Notes under the pieces: generated by a model
Told to the model about the DNA's origin: nothing
Seen by the model: the letters and a program-made list of their open reading frames with translations, nothing else
The model's database searches: none
Part shown: piece by piece, positions 16,026 through 24,586 of the stretch
Position numbering within the stretch: position 1 is the stretch's first letter
Layout: every line of letters starts with the position of its first letter
Source of the DNA: Candidatus Saccharimonadota bacterium
GTDB taxonomy: Bacteria > Patescibacteriota > Saccharimonadia > Saccharimonadales > Saccharimonadaceae
DNA length: 64,000 bases
Assembly: GCA_027492735.1 (NCBI GenBank)
Contig: JAPUEE010000011.1
Coordinates: 1 to 64,000, forward strand
Direction of reading: 5' to 3'
Translations under genes and position numbers: made by a program

Positions 16026-16831
16026 TGACGACAAAACAAGACCCACACCCAACTACGTTCTCGAGATTGCAGATAAAACGCTATCTAATGGCTGCTGGAT
16101 GGGTGCTATGGGTGGGACTAGCGTTTTTTATGGCTAGCTTTGTAGTGGCCCTCGTACTCTATATGTTGCAAAAATCACAATTACTACATGTCAAAGAAAT
16201 TGGCACAGCAGGGGCTTTTTGGATAGATGCGGCGCTCTACATGATAATGTTTGTCATAGTAATATGGCTGCCGTGGCTACACTGGAATCAGGCACGAAAA
16301 GGGAGCAAGTCATCGCGAGAGAAACGTACAGAAAACTGGAACTTCCTGAAAAAGAATGTGGGTTTAACTCGCCCAGTGCGCAGTAAAGATTTGAAATACT
16401 TTTTTGCTGGGTTGCCTGTCTTTTATATAGCTATTCTCGTCCTATCGATCGTAGCATCGACGATATTAGGGGACGACGTGATGAATCAGTCGCAAGCGAT
16501 TGGCTTTGCTGCGACGAATGACATAGGGGGACTGGTTGTTATATTCGTAGCACTCATTATCGTAGCGCCGCTATTCGAGGAAATGATGATGCGTGGATTT
16601 TTGTTTGGTAAACTGCGCCATTATGTTTCATTATGGCCGGCAGCGATACTGGTCTCACTGTTATTTGCACTAGCGCACGGTCAAGTCAATGTCGGTATTA
16701 TGACCTTTGTATTATCGATGTTCGCGTGCCGTATGCGTGAAAAAACAGGGGTTATCTGGGCTGGATTGTTTCTCCATATGACCGTGAATCTAGTTGCCTA
16801 TAGCGTTAGATTTTTAGGCTTAGGTGCATAG
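16025..16831 (+). CDS. CPBP-family intramembrane metalloprotease
   Basis: 268 residues with about six to eight transmembrane helices. The EEMMMRGFLFGKLR motif (E-E-x-x-x-R) and the later FALAHGQ segment are the catalytic Glu/Arg and His motifs of the CPBP (CaaX protease/bacteriocin-processing, Abi) family; the usual third H/N motif fits HMTVNL. Substrates of these enzymes in bacteria are mostly unknown. The one-base overlap with rseP suggests translational coupling of two membrane proteases. Confidence 0.9.
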   Translation: MTTKQDPHPTTFSRLQIKRYLMAAGWVLWVGLAFFMASFVVALVLYMLQKSQLLHVKEIGTAGAFWIDAALYMIMFVIVIWLPWLHWNQARKGSKSSREKRTENWNFLKKNVGLTRPVRSKDLKYFFAGLPVFYIAILVLSIVASTILGDDVMNQSQAIGFAATNDIGGLVVIFVALIIVAPLFEEMMMRGFLFGKLRHYVSLWPAAILVSLLFALAHGQVNVGIMTFVLSMFACRMREKTGVIWAGLFLHMTVNLVAYSVRFLGLGA

Positions 16832-16933
16832 AATTTTTCCTGTTTGATGCTATAACGACACTAACGTGTCGATGTAACACGGCGTCGTCTCTGAAAAGCT
16901 TGCGAAGCAATCTTTTTCCTCGACTCCTTGTGT

Positions 16934-16939
16934 TATAAT
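16934..16939 (+). promoter_or_regulatory. -10 box of a near-leaderless proS promoter
   Basis: TATAAT ends 9 nt before the ATG at 16949; no Shine-Dalgarno is present. It excludes the upstream in-frame start at 16928, which precedes the promoter. Confidence 0.6.
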
Positions 16940-16948
16940 AACTACATT

Positions 16949-18205
16949 ATGAGAGTAACGGAGATTTTTACGAGGACGAGTAAAACTGCGCCTGCCGACG
17001 AAGTGGCAAAGAACGCGCAGTTACTGATTCGAGCTGGATTTGTATATAAAGAAATGGCAGGAGCTTATGCCTATTTACCGCTCGGTTTGCGAGTGCTCGA
17101 TAATGTTAAACAAATTGTTCGCGAGGAGATGAATAGCATCCGCTCTAACGAACTCATTATGACGACGTTACAACGCAAGGACATTTGGGAAAAGACAACG
17201 CGCTGGGACGATGATGTCGTGGATATCTGGTTTAAAACAAAGCTCAAAGACGACACAGAGGTTGGTCTGGGATGGAGCCACGAGGAGCCAATTGTCGAAA
17301 TGATGAAGCAATTCATCCATAGTTACAAAGACCTACCGGTTAGTCTGTATCAGTTCCAGACGAAGATGCGTAATGAACTACGTGCCAAGAGTGGTATTAT
17401 GCGTGGTCGTGAATTTATTATGAAAGACATGTATAGCTTTCACGCGACAAAAGAAGATCTCGACGCCTATTATGACGAGACGATAGAAGCCTATAAACGT
17501 GTATACGATCGATTGGGGATCGGTGATGATACCTACGTGACGTTCGCCAGTGGCGGCGCGTTTACGAAATTTAGCCATGAATTTCAAACCATTTGCGATG
17601 CAGGCGAGGATGTTATTTATTTGCATCGTGAGAAAAATATTGCTATTAACGAAGAAGTTATCGATGATGCTGTAAAAGAGCTCGGAGTGAGCCGCGATGA
17701 GCTAGAGTCGGTTAAAACGGCCGAGGTCGGCAATATTTTCAATTTTGGCACACAAAAGACTGATGAGATGGATCTCTATTATGTTGACGAGAATGATCAG
17801 CAACAGTCGCTCTACATTGGTTCCTACGGCATTGGTGTGACTCGTGTCATGGGCGTTATCGCAGAGAAAATGAGTGACGAGCGAGGCCTTGTCTGGCCAG
17901 AAAATGTAGCACCGTTTCGGGTATATCTCGTACAAATCGGTGAGGATCCAGCAGTGAAGACAGCTGCAGAGGAACTGTATGGCCAGCTAGAAGCGAAAGG
18001 TGTTGATGTGCTCTATGATGACCGAGCTGATGCGCGTCCTGGTGAGAAATTTGCTGATGCCGATCTGATCGGTATTCCGCATCGCGTGGTGATTAGCCCA
18101 AAGACCTTGGCTGAGAACAAGATCGAGTATAAAGCTCGAATTTCTGACCAGAGTACGATATTGACCAGAGATGAGTTGTTTGCTACACTAGGCACTACTG
18201 CCTAG
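16949..18205 (+). CDS. proS: prolyl-tRNA synthetase lacking the editing insertion
   Basis: 418 residues. Motif 2 region MRNELRAKSGIMRGREFIMKDMYSF and motif 3 GSYGIGVTRVMGVIAE are clear, and the C-terminal anticodon domain reads VLYDDRADARPGEKFADADLIGIPHR. Between motifs 2 and 3 there are only about 100 residues, so the INS cis-editing domain of typical bacterial ProRS (total near 570 residues) is absent. Alphaproteobacterial and mitochondrial ProRS share that lack; editing may rely on a free-standing factor. Confidence 0.95.
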   Translation: MRVTEIFTRTSKTAPADEVAKNAQLLIRAGFVYKEMAGAYAYLPLGLRVLDNVKQIVREEMNSIRSNELIMTTLQRKDIWEKTTRWDDDVVDIWFKTKLKDDTEVGLGWSHEEPIVEMMKQFIHSYKDLPVSLYQFQTKMRNELRAKSGIMRGREFIMKDMYSFHATKEDLDAYYDETIEAYKRVYDRLGIGDDTYVTFASGGAFTKFSHEFQTICDAGEDVIYLHREKNIAINEEVIDDAVKELGVSRDELESVKTAEVGNIFNFGTQKTDEMDLYYVDENDQQQSLYIGSYGIGVTRVMGVIAEKMSDERGLVWPENVAPFRVYLVQIGEDPAVKTAAEELYGQLEAKGVDVLYDDRADARPGEKFADADLIGIPHRVVISPKTLAENKIEYKARISDQSTILTRDELFATLGTTA

Positions 18206-18245
18206 ACCTAAGGTATAGCTTCTATAGATTAAAGGAGGATTTGAA

Positions 18246-18707
18246 ATGGCGAAGAAACAATATGATTTAACGATACATGGTAAGCGTGAGCTTGAAAACG
18301 AACTGAAAGATTTGGTTGGTAGCCGTAGTGCGATTGCTGATCGCATCGCCGAGGCTCGATCCTTTGGTGATCTGAGTGAAAATGCTGAATATTCAGCTGC
18401 TCGCGAGGAGCAGGCCCGAGTTGAGAGCCGCATTGCTGAGATTGAGGAGATTTTGTCGAGTGCAGAAATTATCGAGGCTGACAAAACTGATGGCGAAGTA
18501 GGCCTCGGTGATACTGTCGTATTGAAATCGGGCCGATCGACGAATGAGTATGTATTGGTCGGTGCTGTCGAGGCTGACCCAGCTAATGGCAAAATTAGCA
18601 ACGAGAGCCCCCTAGGTGCTCAACTCATCGGCAAAAAAGTTGGCAACAAAGTCTCTATTGAAACGCCAAAAGGTGAGAAGACCTTTGAAGTGCTAGAGAT
18701 TAAATAA
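18246..18707 (+). CDS. greA: transcription elongation factor GreA
   Basis: 153 residues: N-terminal coiled coil with ELENELKDLV, the tip ARSFGDLSENAEYSAAREEQ carrying the acidic pair used for transcript cleavage in backtracked RNA polymerase, then the FKBP-like C-terminal domain (GDTVVLKSG, SPLGAQLIGKKVGNKVSIETP). AAAGGAGG gives a full Shine-Dalgarno, unlike many neighbours. It is 40 bp after proS. Confidence 0.97.
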   Translation: MAKKQYDLTIHGKRELENELKDLVGSRSAIADRIAEARSFGDLSENAEYSAAREEQARVESRIAEIEEILSSAEIIEADKTDGEVGLGDTVVLKSGRSTNEYVLVGAVEADPANGKISNESPLGAQLIGKKVGNKVSIETPKGEKTFEVLEIK

Positions 18708-18721
18708 ATCATAATCTATCG

Positions 18722-18950
18722 ATGAATCACGAAACAGGAGAGAGTATCCAACTGCCGGTATTTAGTGGTAGTGAGCCACAATTTTTGGCACAATTATTGG
18801 AACTTGCAGATCAAAGAGTCGATAACCAGGTTTGGTATGCTGTCGAACGACAGGGTGGCGCGGCGCGTACGATCTGCTCTGGGTGATTCTAGTAGTGGGC
18901 GACAGGGTCGACGACACTACTCTAATTCTCATCACAGACGTCGTCGCTAG
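18722..18950 (+). pseudogene. possible frameshifted small gene
   Basis: An ATG at 18722 opens 54 codons ending in TGA at 18886 (ends ...YAVERQGGAARTICSG). The +1 frame across the same place continues as RRVRSALGDSSSGRQGRR, then a His/Arg-rich tail to TAG at 18950. A single-base shift near 18850-18870 would fuse them into a roughly 75-residue protein with a basic RNA/DNA-binding-like tail. Its end overlaps the convergent regulator gene. Either a broken gene, a sequencing error or a chance ORF. Confidence 0.3.
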
Positions 18951-19359
18951 ATTTTTTATTTGAACATGCTTCACACAGGCCGAATAGTTCAAAATGATGA
19001 TCGGTGATAGTGTAATTATGTTTTTTAGCGATAATGCTGATGAGCTGCTCGAGCTCGGGCGTATCAATAGCGATAAGTTCGTGACATTTAGTACACTGCA
19101 AATGATGATGGTGAGGCTTGAAAGGATCTGCTAGCTCGTAACGCTTTTTCCAGCCAATGTGAACGATATCTATAATATGCAGCTGTTCGTACAGCTCTAG
19201 CGTGCGGTATATGCTGGTTCGATCGGTTCCGGGAGCTAGCGCGAGGAGCCGTTGAAGCGATAATGGCTCGTCCGCTTGCTGTAATGCGGTAAACACTTGT
19301 CGCCGAGGATTTGTGAGCCGATTACCGCTGGTGCGAAGGAGTTCTTCGAGATGTTCCAT
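18922..19359 (-). CDS. Fur-family metalloregulator, possibly Nur-like
   Basis: 145 residues. The winged-helix domain has RLTNPRRQVFTAL and TDRTSIYRTLELYEQLHII, and the dimerisation domain has the metal-site HHHHLQCTKCHELIAID plus C-terminal LCEAC, giving two C-x-x-C pairs for a structural zinc. Fur homologues sense Fe, Zn, Mn, Ni or peroxide. The intergenic palindrome contains TTGCAA-N5-TTGCAA, the form of the nickel-responsive Nur box described in Streptomyces, so nickel sensing is possible. Divergent from the four-gene operon, with which it shares the operator. Confidence 0.88.
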   Translation of the reverse strand: MEHLEELLRTSGNRLTNPRRQVFTALQQADEPLSLQRLLALAPGTDRTSIYRTLELYEQLHIIDIVHIGWKKRYELADPFKPHHHHLQCTKCHELIAIDTPELEQLISIIAKKHNYTITDHHFELFGLCEACSNKKSSDDVCDEN

Positions 19360-19374
19360 GTAGCAATTATACTA

Positions 19375-19399
19375 CTTATTGCAACATATTTGCAATAAG
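19375..19399. promoter_or_regulatory. palindromic operator over two divergent -35 boxes
   Basis: CTTATTGCAA (19375-19384), 5 bp, TTGCAATAAG (19390-19399) is a perfect inverted repeat. The rightward promoter uses TTGCAA 19390-19395 as -35 with TATAGT 19413-19418 (17 bp). The leftward promoter uses the complement of the same hexamer with TATAAT at 19366-19371 (18 bp). A bound dimer would occlude both. Both genes start 6-8 nt after their -10 box. Confidence 0.75.
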
Positions 19400-19426
19400 C
19401 AAGGTCGATAGGTATAGTTATAAGTC

Positions 19427-20368
19427 ATGAGAATTGCATTTGTAGGAAAGGGTGGCAGCGGCAAGACCACCGTTAGTTCACTTTTTATCCGTAGACTTGC
19501 CGAGACGGGCCGCCAAGTGGTTGCTATCGATGCGGATATCAACCAACACCTAGGGGCTGCGCTGGGATTGCATGATGACGATATTCGCTCACTCCCTACG
19601 CTGGGATACAATCTAGATGATATCAAGCGCTATCTAAAAGGTGATAACGAGCGTATCGAATCGCTCGATCTATTCCTCAAGTCGACACCTCCAGCCAGGG
19701 GTTCGCGTCTACTCCGCGCGGGCGAGCCAAACCCCATATTTGACACATACAGTACTGTAGTAAAAGGCGTTCGGCTGATGTCGACGGGTCTTTATGACGA
19801 GCAGGATATTGGCGTACGTTGCTATCATGGCAAGCAGGGTAGTGCGGAGATAGTGCTCAATCACCTACTAGATGGCGAGGATGAGTTTGTAGCGGTTGAC
19901 CTAACTGCCGGAGCGGACTCATTCGCATCGGGTATATTTTTGAAGTTTGACATGACGTTCCTCATAGCTGAGCCGACGACGAAAAGTCTCGGAGTCTATG
20001 CTCAGTACAAACAGTATGCGGCAAGTCATAACATCGCGGTACGCGTGATTGGCAATAAAGTGGAAGACGAAGATGACGAGCAATTTATTCGGCAGCATGT
20101 AGGCGATGACTATTTTGGTACTATGGGGCGGTCGCGCTATGTCAAGCAGATGGAACGTGGCGAAATTTTGCCTCTCGGCGAGTTGGAGCCAGCTAATCTG
20201 CGTACACTTGATGACATGATAGCGTATGCACAACGGGCCACGAGAGACTGGAAAACGTACCACAAAAATAGTATTCGGATTCATACCAAAAAAGCTGAGC
20301 AAGAATCGGATGCAGTAAAGCGAACCAAGTTGCTACAGCAGATTGACGAGCAGTTTATCTATGAGTAA
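19427..20368 (+). CDS. CooC/MinD-like deviant Walker A ATPase
   Basis: 313 residues. FVGKGGSGKTTVSSLFIRRL is a deviant Walker A (KGGxGKTT), ADINQHL follows as in CooC/MinD proteins, and FVAVDLTAGADSFASG is the switch II/Walker B region. CooC-type ATPases help insert nickel into CO dehydrogenase, while other SIMIBI relatives load metals or move proteins. The C-terminal 45 residues are Lys-rich and helical. First gene of an overlapping four-gene operon under the palindromic operator. No CODH gene is seen nearby. Confidence 0.8.
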   Translation: MRIAFVGKGGSGKTTVSSLFIRRLAETGRQVVAIDADINQHLGAALGLHDDDIRSLPTLGYNLDDIKRYLKGDNERIESLDLFLKSTPPARGSRLLRAGEPNPIFDTYSTVVKGVRLMSTGLYDEQDIGVRCYHGKQGSAEIVLNHLLDGEDEFVAVDLTAGADSFASGIFLKFDMTFLIAEPTTKSLGVYAQYKQYAASHNIAVRVIGNKVEDEDDEQFIRQHVGDDYFGTMGRSRYVKQMERGEILPLGELEPANLRTLDDMIAYAQRATRDWKTYHKNSIRIHTKKAEQESDAVKRTKLLQQIDEQFIYE

Positions 20369-21386
20369 TCCGTATGCAGCTACTGCGCAGCAGAATGTTG
20401 GACCGTATAGGCTCGACAGGGGACTGAATCGACATGTGGACCATACACCGCTCCTGCGCGAGCTGTTAGATCCTTCCTTACTGGCCGATTATCCGTCACG
20501 TCCTATTGCTGAGTTGGTCGATGCTTTGGCGCAGTATCATGACGTTTTGCCAGAGCAGATCGTAGTCGGAGCAGGCTGTCAGGAATTGATACAGCTGATT
20601 ATGGCAAATCTTGAGACGCAGCAAGAAGTGTTGCTTACTACGGCTACCTATGATTTTTATGAAGTTGCTGCACGGACTTGCGGCCGCATGGTCAAAAAAG
20701 TGACAACCGATCCGCTCGTCTCGCCACTCTTTGCTATGACTGGTGCGCTTGAGCCAACAACGGGCGCAGTAATAGTTGACTCGCCCTCTAACCCGATGGG
20801 AGTAAGTGTTCGTCTGCACGAGGTGGAGCATTTTGCTCGTACGTCGGACACACTGCTCGTAGTCGACGAAGAATATGTTGAATATGGCGCTAAAAGCTGT
20901 ATCGGCGTAGCAAAGACCACCGATACTGTTGTCGTGCTGAGGAGCTTTAGCAAATGGGCTGGACTACCTGGGGTGCGAGTTGGTTATGCAGTAGCTCCTC
21001 GGCGGATTGCTGGGCGACTTCGTGCTATGCAGGCCGAATTTCCTATTAGCGGCATGAGCGCTGAACTCGCAAAACGTGCGATTACACACAAGACAGCATT
21101 GTTGAATGATATGGGTACGATGCATAGCGACAAGCAGTGGCTAGTAGATACGTTAAGCGCTGTACCTGGGCTGATCGTCCATAGCGGCAGCGTACCGTTT
21201 GTGGTATTTCGTCATTCGGGCGGCGATACGGAAGAGCTTCATGTACGACTGCGAGAGCAGGGTATTTACACAAAACTTGTGTCGGTCAATGACGTAGCGT
21301 GGATTCGCATGACAGTAGCACTTCACGAAGACAATAAACAGATCGTACAGCATATAAGGAGCGCGGCACATGGCCTATCTCGATGA
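20361..21386 (+). CDS. HisC/CobD-like PLP-dependent aminotransferase
   Basis: 341 residues from an ATG that overlaps the previous stop by 8 bp. Fold-type I markers: QIVVGAGCQELIQLI (phosphate-binding loop), VIVDSPSNPMGVSV (N-P pair), LLVVDEEYVEYG (the Asp to pyridine N), RSFSKWAGLPGVRVGY with the Schiff-base Lys. Closest in pattern to histidinol-phosphate aminotransferase and threonine-phosphate decarboxylase, but no histidine or cobalamin genes surround it. Probably acts on an amino acid or keto acid for the operon's product. Confidence 0.85.
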   Translation: MSNPYAATAQQNVGPYRLDRGLNRHVDHTPLLRELLDPSLLADYPSRPIAELVDALAQYHDVLPEQIVVGAGCQELIQLIMANLETQQEVLLTTATYDFYEVAARTCGRMVKKVTTDPLVSPLFAMTGALEPTTGAVIVDSPSNPMGVSVRLHEVEHFARTSDTLLVVDEEYVEYGAKSCIGVAKTTDTVVVLRSFSKWAGLPGVRVGYAVAPRRIAGRLRAMQAEFPISGMSAELAKRAITHKTALLNDMGTMHSDKQWLVDTLSAVPGLIVHSGSVPFVVFRHSGGDTEELHVRLREQGIYTKLVSVNDVAWIRMTVALHEDNKQIVQHIRSAAHGLSR

Positions 21387-22638
21387 TATTCGCACGCAAA
21401 ACGAGCGTATTGGCGGCCAGCTGGGGGCAGGTGATCGAGCATTTTTTGCGCTGCTTCACCACATGAAGGACGGCGAGGGTTTCATTAATGTTAGTTCTGC
21501 GAGTGATATGCATGTATGGCAAGAAGCGTGGCCTGCAGACATGGCGGAACGATTCACGACTGATTTTTCAGTGACTGCGGTGACAAAATATCCTCCGCTG
21601 GTCACGAGGCACGAGTTTATGGAGCGAGAAGCTGCCGAGTTTCTTTCGAGTGTGTTTAGCAAAGACCTTAACCCAACCGAGGTGTTTCTCACAAACGGTA
21701 GCCTCACTTCGCCGTCGATGCTCATGACGGCTTCACCGCGTCCAGTTGTCATATATGCTGACAAATGCTATACCAGCCAGGTAGCTGCTTTTCGTGCTGC
21801 TGGTAAACAGCCTATAGCCTGCCAGACTGATGTGCACGGGCGGCTCCTGCTCGATGATCTCGAAACACTGCTGGCTGGACGAGACGAGGCGGTTGCATAT
21901 ATTTACCTCCATCATAACGAAGGGGCGGCTGCCACGGTAGACTATCTTGACGCGCTCTATGAGTTATGCGAACGCTATGATACCTATCTGCAATACGATG
22001 CTGATGTTATGGCGACACGTCACAGAGACGATGTCGATCCGCTGCTCGCACTCGATAGGCGCTATCGGTCGCGCTTTATCGTGCTAATAAATTTTTCCAA
22101 AGAATTTAATGCTCCGGCCATTCGTATTGGCCTAGCTATTGGCAACAAAGACCTTGTGTACGAAATGAAGGTCTACCAAAAACACAAGATAGAAATGCTA
22201 CCGCTGCCGAGCATTGCGATTGCCAAGTTACTGCTATGCGAAGCGGATGTGCATCGGTCGGCTGCGATATTTCGTCAGCGCATGCAGCAGTTGGTGGCTC
22301 ACCTGCAGAGACGTGGATGGGAAACGCGCGGACCAGACGTTGGTATCAACTGTTTTGTGCCAGTGCCAGATAGTTTTCTAGAGGCGAAACAGGTATCTCC
22401 GGGTGCGCTGTTTAGCTACTACATTATGAAGCAAGCCAAGGTGATGGTTCGGCCTGGCGTGCTGCATGGTGAGGCGCTGAGACATACGGTGCGGTTTGTG
22501 GTGTCGCCGACATACGACGAGATCGATGAAGTGTTTGCACGATTTGACACGGCCGGAATCCATGGCAACATGTCCATGCCAGAAGGGTTGGAGGACGCAT
22601 TTATGCAGGAGGCTGCGCCTTATGCTCACGAAGCCTAG
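21370..22638 (+). CDS. second fold-type I PLP enzyme
   Basis: 422 residues with AAGGAG before an ATG overlapping the previous gene by 17 bp. VFLTNGSLTSPSMLM, YIYLHHNEGAAATVDYLDAL and LQYDADVMATRH occupy the cofactor-loop and Asp positions, and INFSKEFNAPAIRIGLAIG carries the Schiff-base Lys. It is more divergent than the preceding enzyme, and I cannot name a substrate. Two distinct PLP enzymes side by side in a genome of this type, usually poor in amino-acid metabolism, suggest a dedicated small-molecule pathway. Confidence 0.75.
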   Translation: MAYLDDIRTQNERIGGQLGAGDRAFFALLHHMKDGEGFINVSSASDMHVWQEAWPADMAERFTTDFSVTAVTKYPPLVTRHEFMEREAAEFLSSVFSKDLNPTEVFLTNGSLTSPSMLMTASPRPVVIYADKCYTSQVAAFRAAGKQPIACQTDVHGRLLLDDLETLLAGRDEAVAYIYLHHNEGAAATVDYLDALYELCERYDTYLQYDADVMATRHRDDVDPLLALDRRYRSRFIVLINFSKEFNAPAIRIGLAIGNKDLVYEMKVYQKHKIEMLPLPSIAIAKLLLCEADVHRSAAIFRQRMQQLVAHLQRRGWETRGPDVGINCFVPVPDSFLEAKQVSPGALFSYYIMKQAKVMVRPGVLHGEALRHTVRFVVSPTYDEIDEVFARFDTAGIHGNMSMPEGLEDAFMQEAAPYAHEA

Positions 22639-23668
22639 CGCTATTCCTGTTTCCTCGGCAGATCGTGTGCTAGCGGCTGCACGTGAACTTCTATTGGATG
22701 TGCCAAGCGGTCTGACTACTGCTAGGTCTCCAGCGCCTCTAGATGATATTCTGGCGATTCTATTGTCTACCAGGTATCGACGATCGTCGCTAGCCCCAGC
22801 GAGCCAGCAAAAGATACGGGCGTATGTCGAGCGTCAGATGACGGATAGGCTACCAATACGATGCTATGTGATGGTGGGAGGCTACAAACAAGCCCGGCTT
22901 TCGTCGGCACCGCATATTGATTGGGCTGAGGTGTTTAATGTGCGCCATATGCTACGGCTGGCGTGCGAATTGGCTGCTCGCTATGAGTCTGGCGTTGAGC
23001 TGGTGTGGCGGTTTCATACGAGCATTCTCTCGCAGATCAACAACTATTCACTCAGTGATTTTGAGGTGTACGCCCAGGAGTTTGACCGATTGCTTGCTCA
23101 CTATGCGCAGTGTCTAGGTGACATACCGATCACGATGCGTATCGAGTATGCGGGCAACCCACGAGAGGGTGAGTCATATGTAGGGCAGCTTGAGCCTCAG
23201 CTAGAGCAGTATGAACGATGGTTCGATGGGCTAGGCGAGCATGAACAAGCTCAGTTGATTGCAAAGTCGTGGCGTAACATAAAATGGGAGGGGCGCGAGC
23301 AATGGGCTGGACTGAACGAGCACGAAAAATACGACAAAGCAAAGCGTGCTTTGCTGCTCGATAAGGCCTTTCTCGATAATGATCCCATTACCTCGACGCC
23401 GACGTGCGAGACGGGCATAACCATCTACTCGCGTGCGGGCGGCGCGCACGATAGATTGCAGTACGGAGGCTGCTCAGCTTCATCGGTACAATTTTGGGCG
23501 GGCGAGGGTGTATTTGAGGTACGCACAGAGCGTGTTGTGCCAGTTATCATGCCATATTCGAGTAACACTCGTATAGTTCGCGAGCAGATTGCTATACCGG
23601 ATACGACCAGTATAGCCCCGACACTTACGCACGTTTTCTGGTATCAAGACACAGGATACACTAAATAA
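22622..23668 (+). CDS. unknown enzyme, possibly DIT1/PvcA isonitrile-synthase-like
   Basis: 348 residues from an ATG with AGGAGG upstream, overlapping the previous gene by 17 bp. The order LPIRCYVMVGGYKQ, APHIDWAEVFNVRHMLRLA, LAARYESGVELVW, then a long helical region and a C-terminal HDRLQYGGCSASSVQFWAGE recalls the DIT1/PvcA family (strand with a Lys, P-D-x-A-E, Y-x-P-G, C-terminal W-H-x-x-x-x-x-D-G). This is a weak by-eye match without alignment. It is the last gene of the operator-controlled operon; a ZIP transporter follows. Confidence 0.35.
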   Translation: MLTKPSAIPVSSADRVLAAARELLLDVPSGLTTARSPAPLDDILAILLSTRYRRSSLAPASQQKIRAYVERQMTDRLPIRCYVMVGGYKQARLSSAPHIDWAEVFNVRHMLRLACELAARYESGVELVWRFHTSILSQINNYSLSDFEVYAQEFDRLLAHYAQCLGDIPITMRIEYAGNPREGESYVGQLEPQLEQYERWFDGLGEHEQAQLIAKSWRNIKWEGREQWAGLNEHEKYDKAKRALLLDKAFLDNDPITSTPTCETGITIYSRAGGAHDRLQYGGCSASSVQFWAGEGVFEVRTERVVPVIMPYSSNTRIVREQIAIPDTTSIAPTLTHVFWYQDTGYTK

Positions 23669-23697
23669 GGAATCATAGGATATAATAAAGGGACACT

Positions 23698-24522
23698 ATG
23701 GAACTACTCACAGTATTATTTTGGACATTGGTCGGCAGCGTATTCTCGCTTGTCGGTGGTATTGCACTGCTAGGCAATAAAAAGTTGCGTGATATGGCGA
23801 TTCGTTACGGTTTGCCGTTCGGTGCTGGAGCACTGCTCGCGGCAGCGTTTCTGAGCTTGCTACCCGAGGCGTTTGAAGGTAGCGATATTCATACTGTGAC
23901 ATTGTATGCACTGGGCGGGTTTCTGGTCTTTTTTGTCTTGGAGCGCTGTTTGGGTTGGTTTCATCATCACGAATCACATCACCATGACAAAGTACATGGT
24001 CGGCGCAACAAGACACACCAAGCCTTGGTAATTATCGGTGATACGTTACATAATGCGATTGATGGTGTGGCGATCGGCGCAGCATTCCTGGTTAGTCCGG
24101 CTGCCGGTATCGGCACAGCCCTCGCGGTAGCTGCGCACGAAATTCCACAGGAAATTGGTGATTTCAGTATCCTGCTCGGTAAAGGTATGCGTCCGCGCAA
24201 TGTTATTCTAGTGAATCTCTTTAGTGCGCTGGCGACGGTGGTGACTGCACTCGTAACCTATCTGTTGGGTGGTGTGATCGAATTCAATCCCGCGTTGTTG
24301 CTAGCAGTGGCTGCTGGTTTCTTTATCTATATTGCAGCTAGCGATATCATTCCGGACATTCACGAAAAGTCACGTAGCGAGGGTAATGCGCAGTCTATTA
24401 TGCTACTCATCGGTGTAATTGCTATCGGCTGCATTATCAGCCTCACGCCACATAGTCACGAGGCGACAGATCGTCATGATGATCGTGAGCATGGCGTCGT
24501 TCGACACACGTACGACACGTAG
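23698..24522 (+). CDS. ZIP-family divalent metal transporter
   Basis: 274 residues with about eight transmembrane helices. The metal path is visible as HNAIDGVAIGAAF in TM4 and AAHEIPQEIGDFSILL in TM5 (H-N-x-x-D-G and H-E-x-x-x-E), and the TM3-4 loop and C-terminus are His-rich (FHHHESHHHDK). ZIP proteins import Zn, Fe, Mn or other divalent metals. TATAAT ends 9 nt before the ATG, so it has its own promoter, but its place after the putative metal-regulated operon suggests a shared theme. Confidence 0.9.
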   Translation: MELLTVLFWTLVGSVFSLVGGIALLGNKKLRDMAIRYGLPFGAGALLAAAFLSLLPEAFEGSDIHTVTLYALGGFLVFFVLERCLGWFHHHESHHHDKVHGRRNKTHQALVIIGDTLHNAIDGVAIGAAFLVSPAAGIGTALAVAAHEIPQEIGDFSILLGKGMRPRNVILVNLFSALATVVTALVTYLLGGVIEFNPALLLAVAAGFFIYIAASDIIPDIHEKSRSEGNAQSIMLLIGVIAIGCIISLTPHSHEATDRHDDREHGVVRHTYDT

Positions 24523-24586
24523 TGCTTCGAATTATATAACGTTTATCATTCGAAAAAGCTGGAGAATTCTGCTATAATCATATGAT

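Noticed and set aside
16850-16948. CGACAC/GTGTCG hairpin after the CPBP protease as a terminator
   Set aside because: Only a 6-bp stem with no following T-run; too weak to call.
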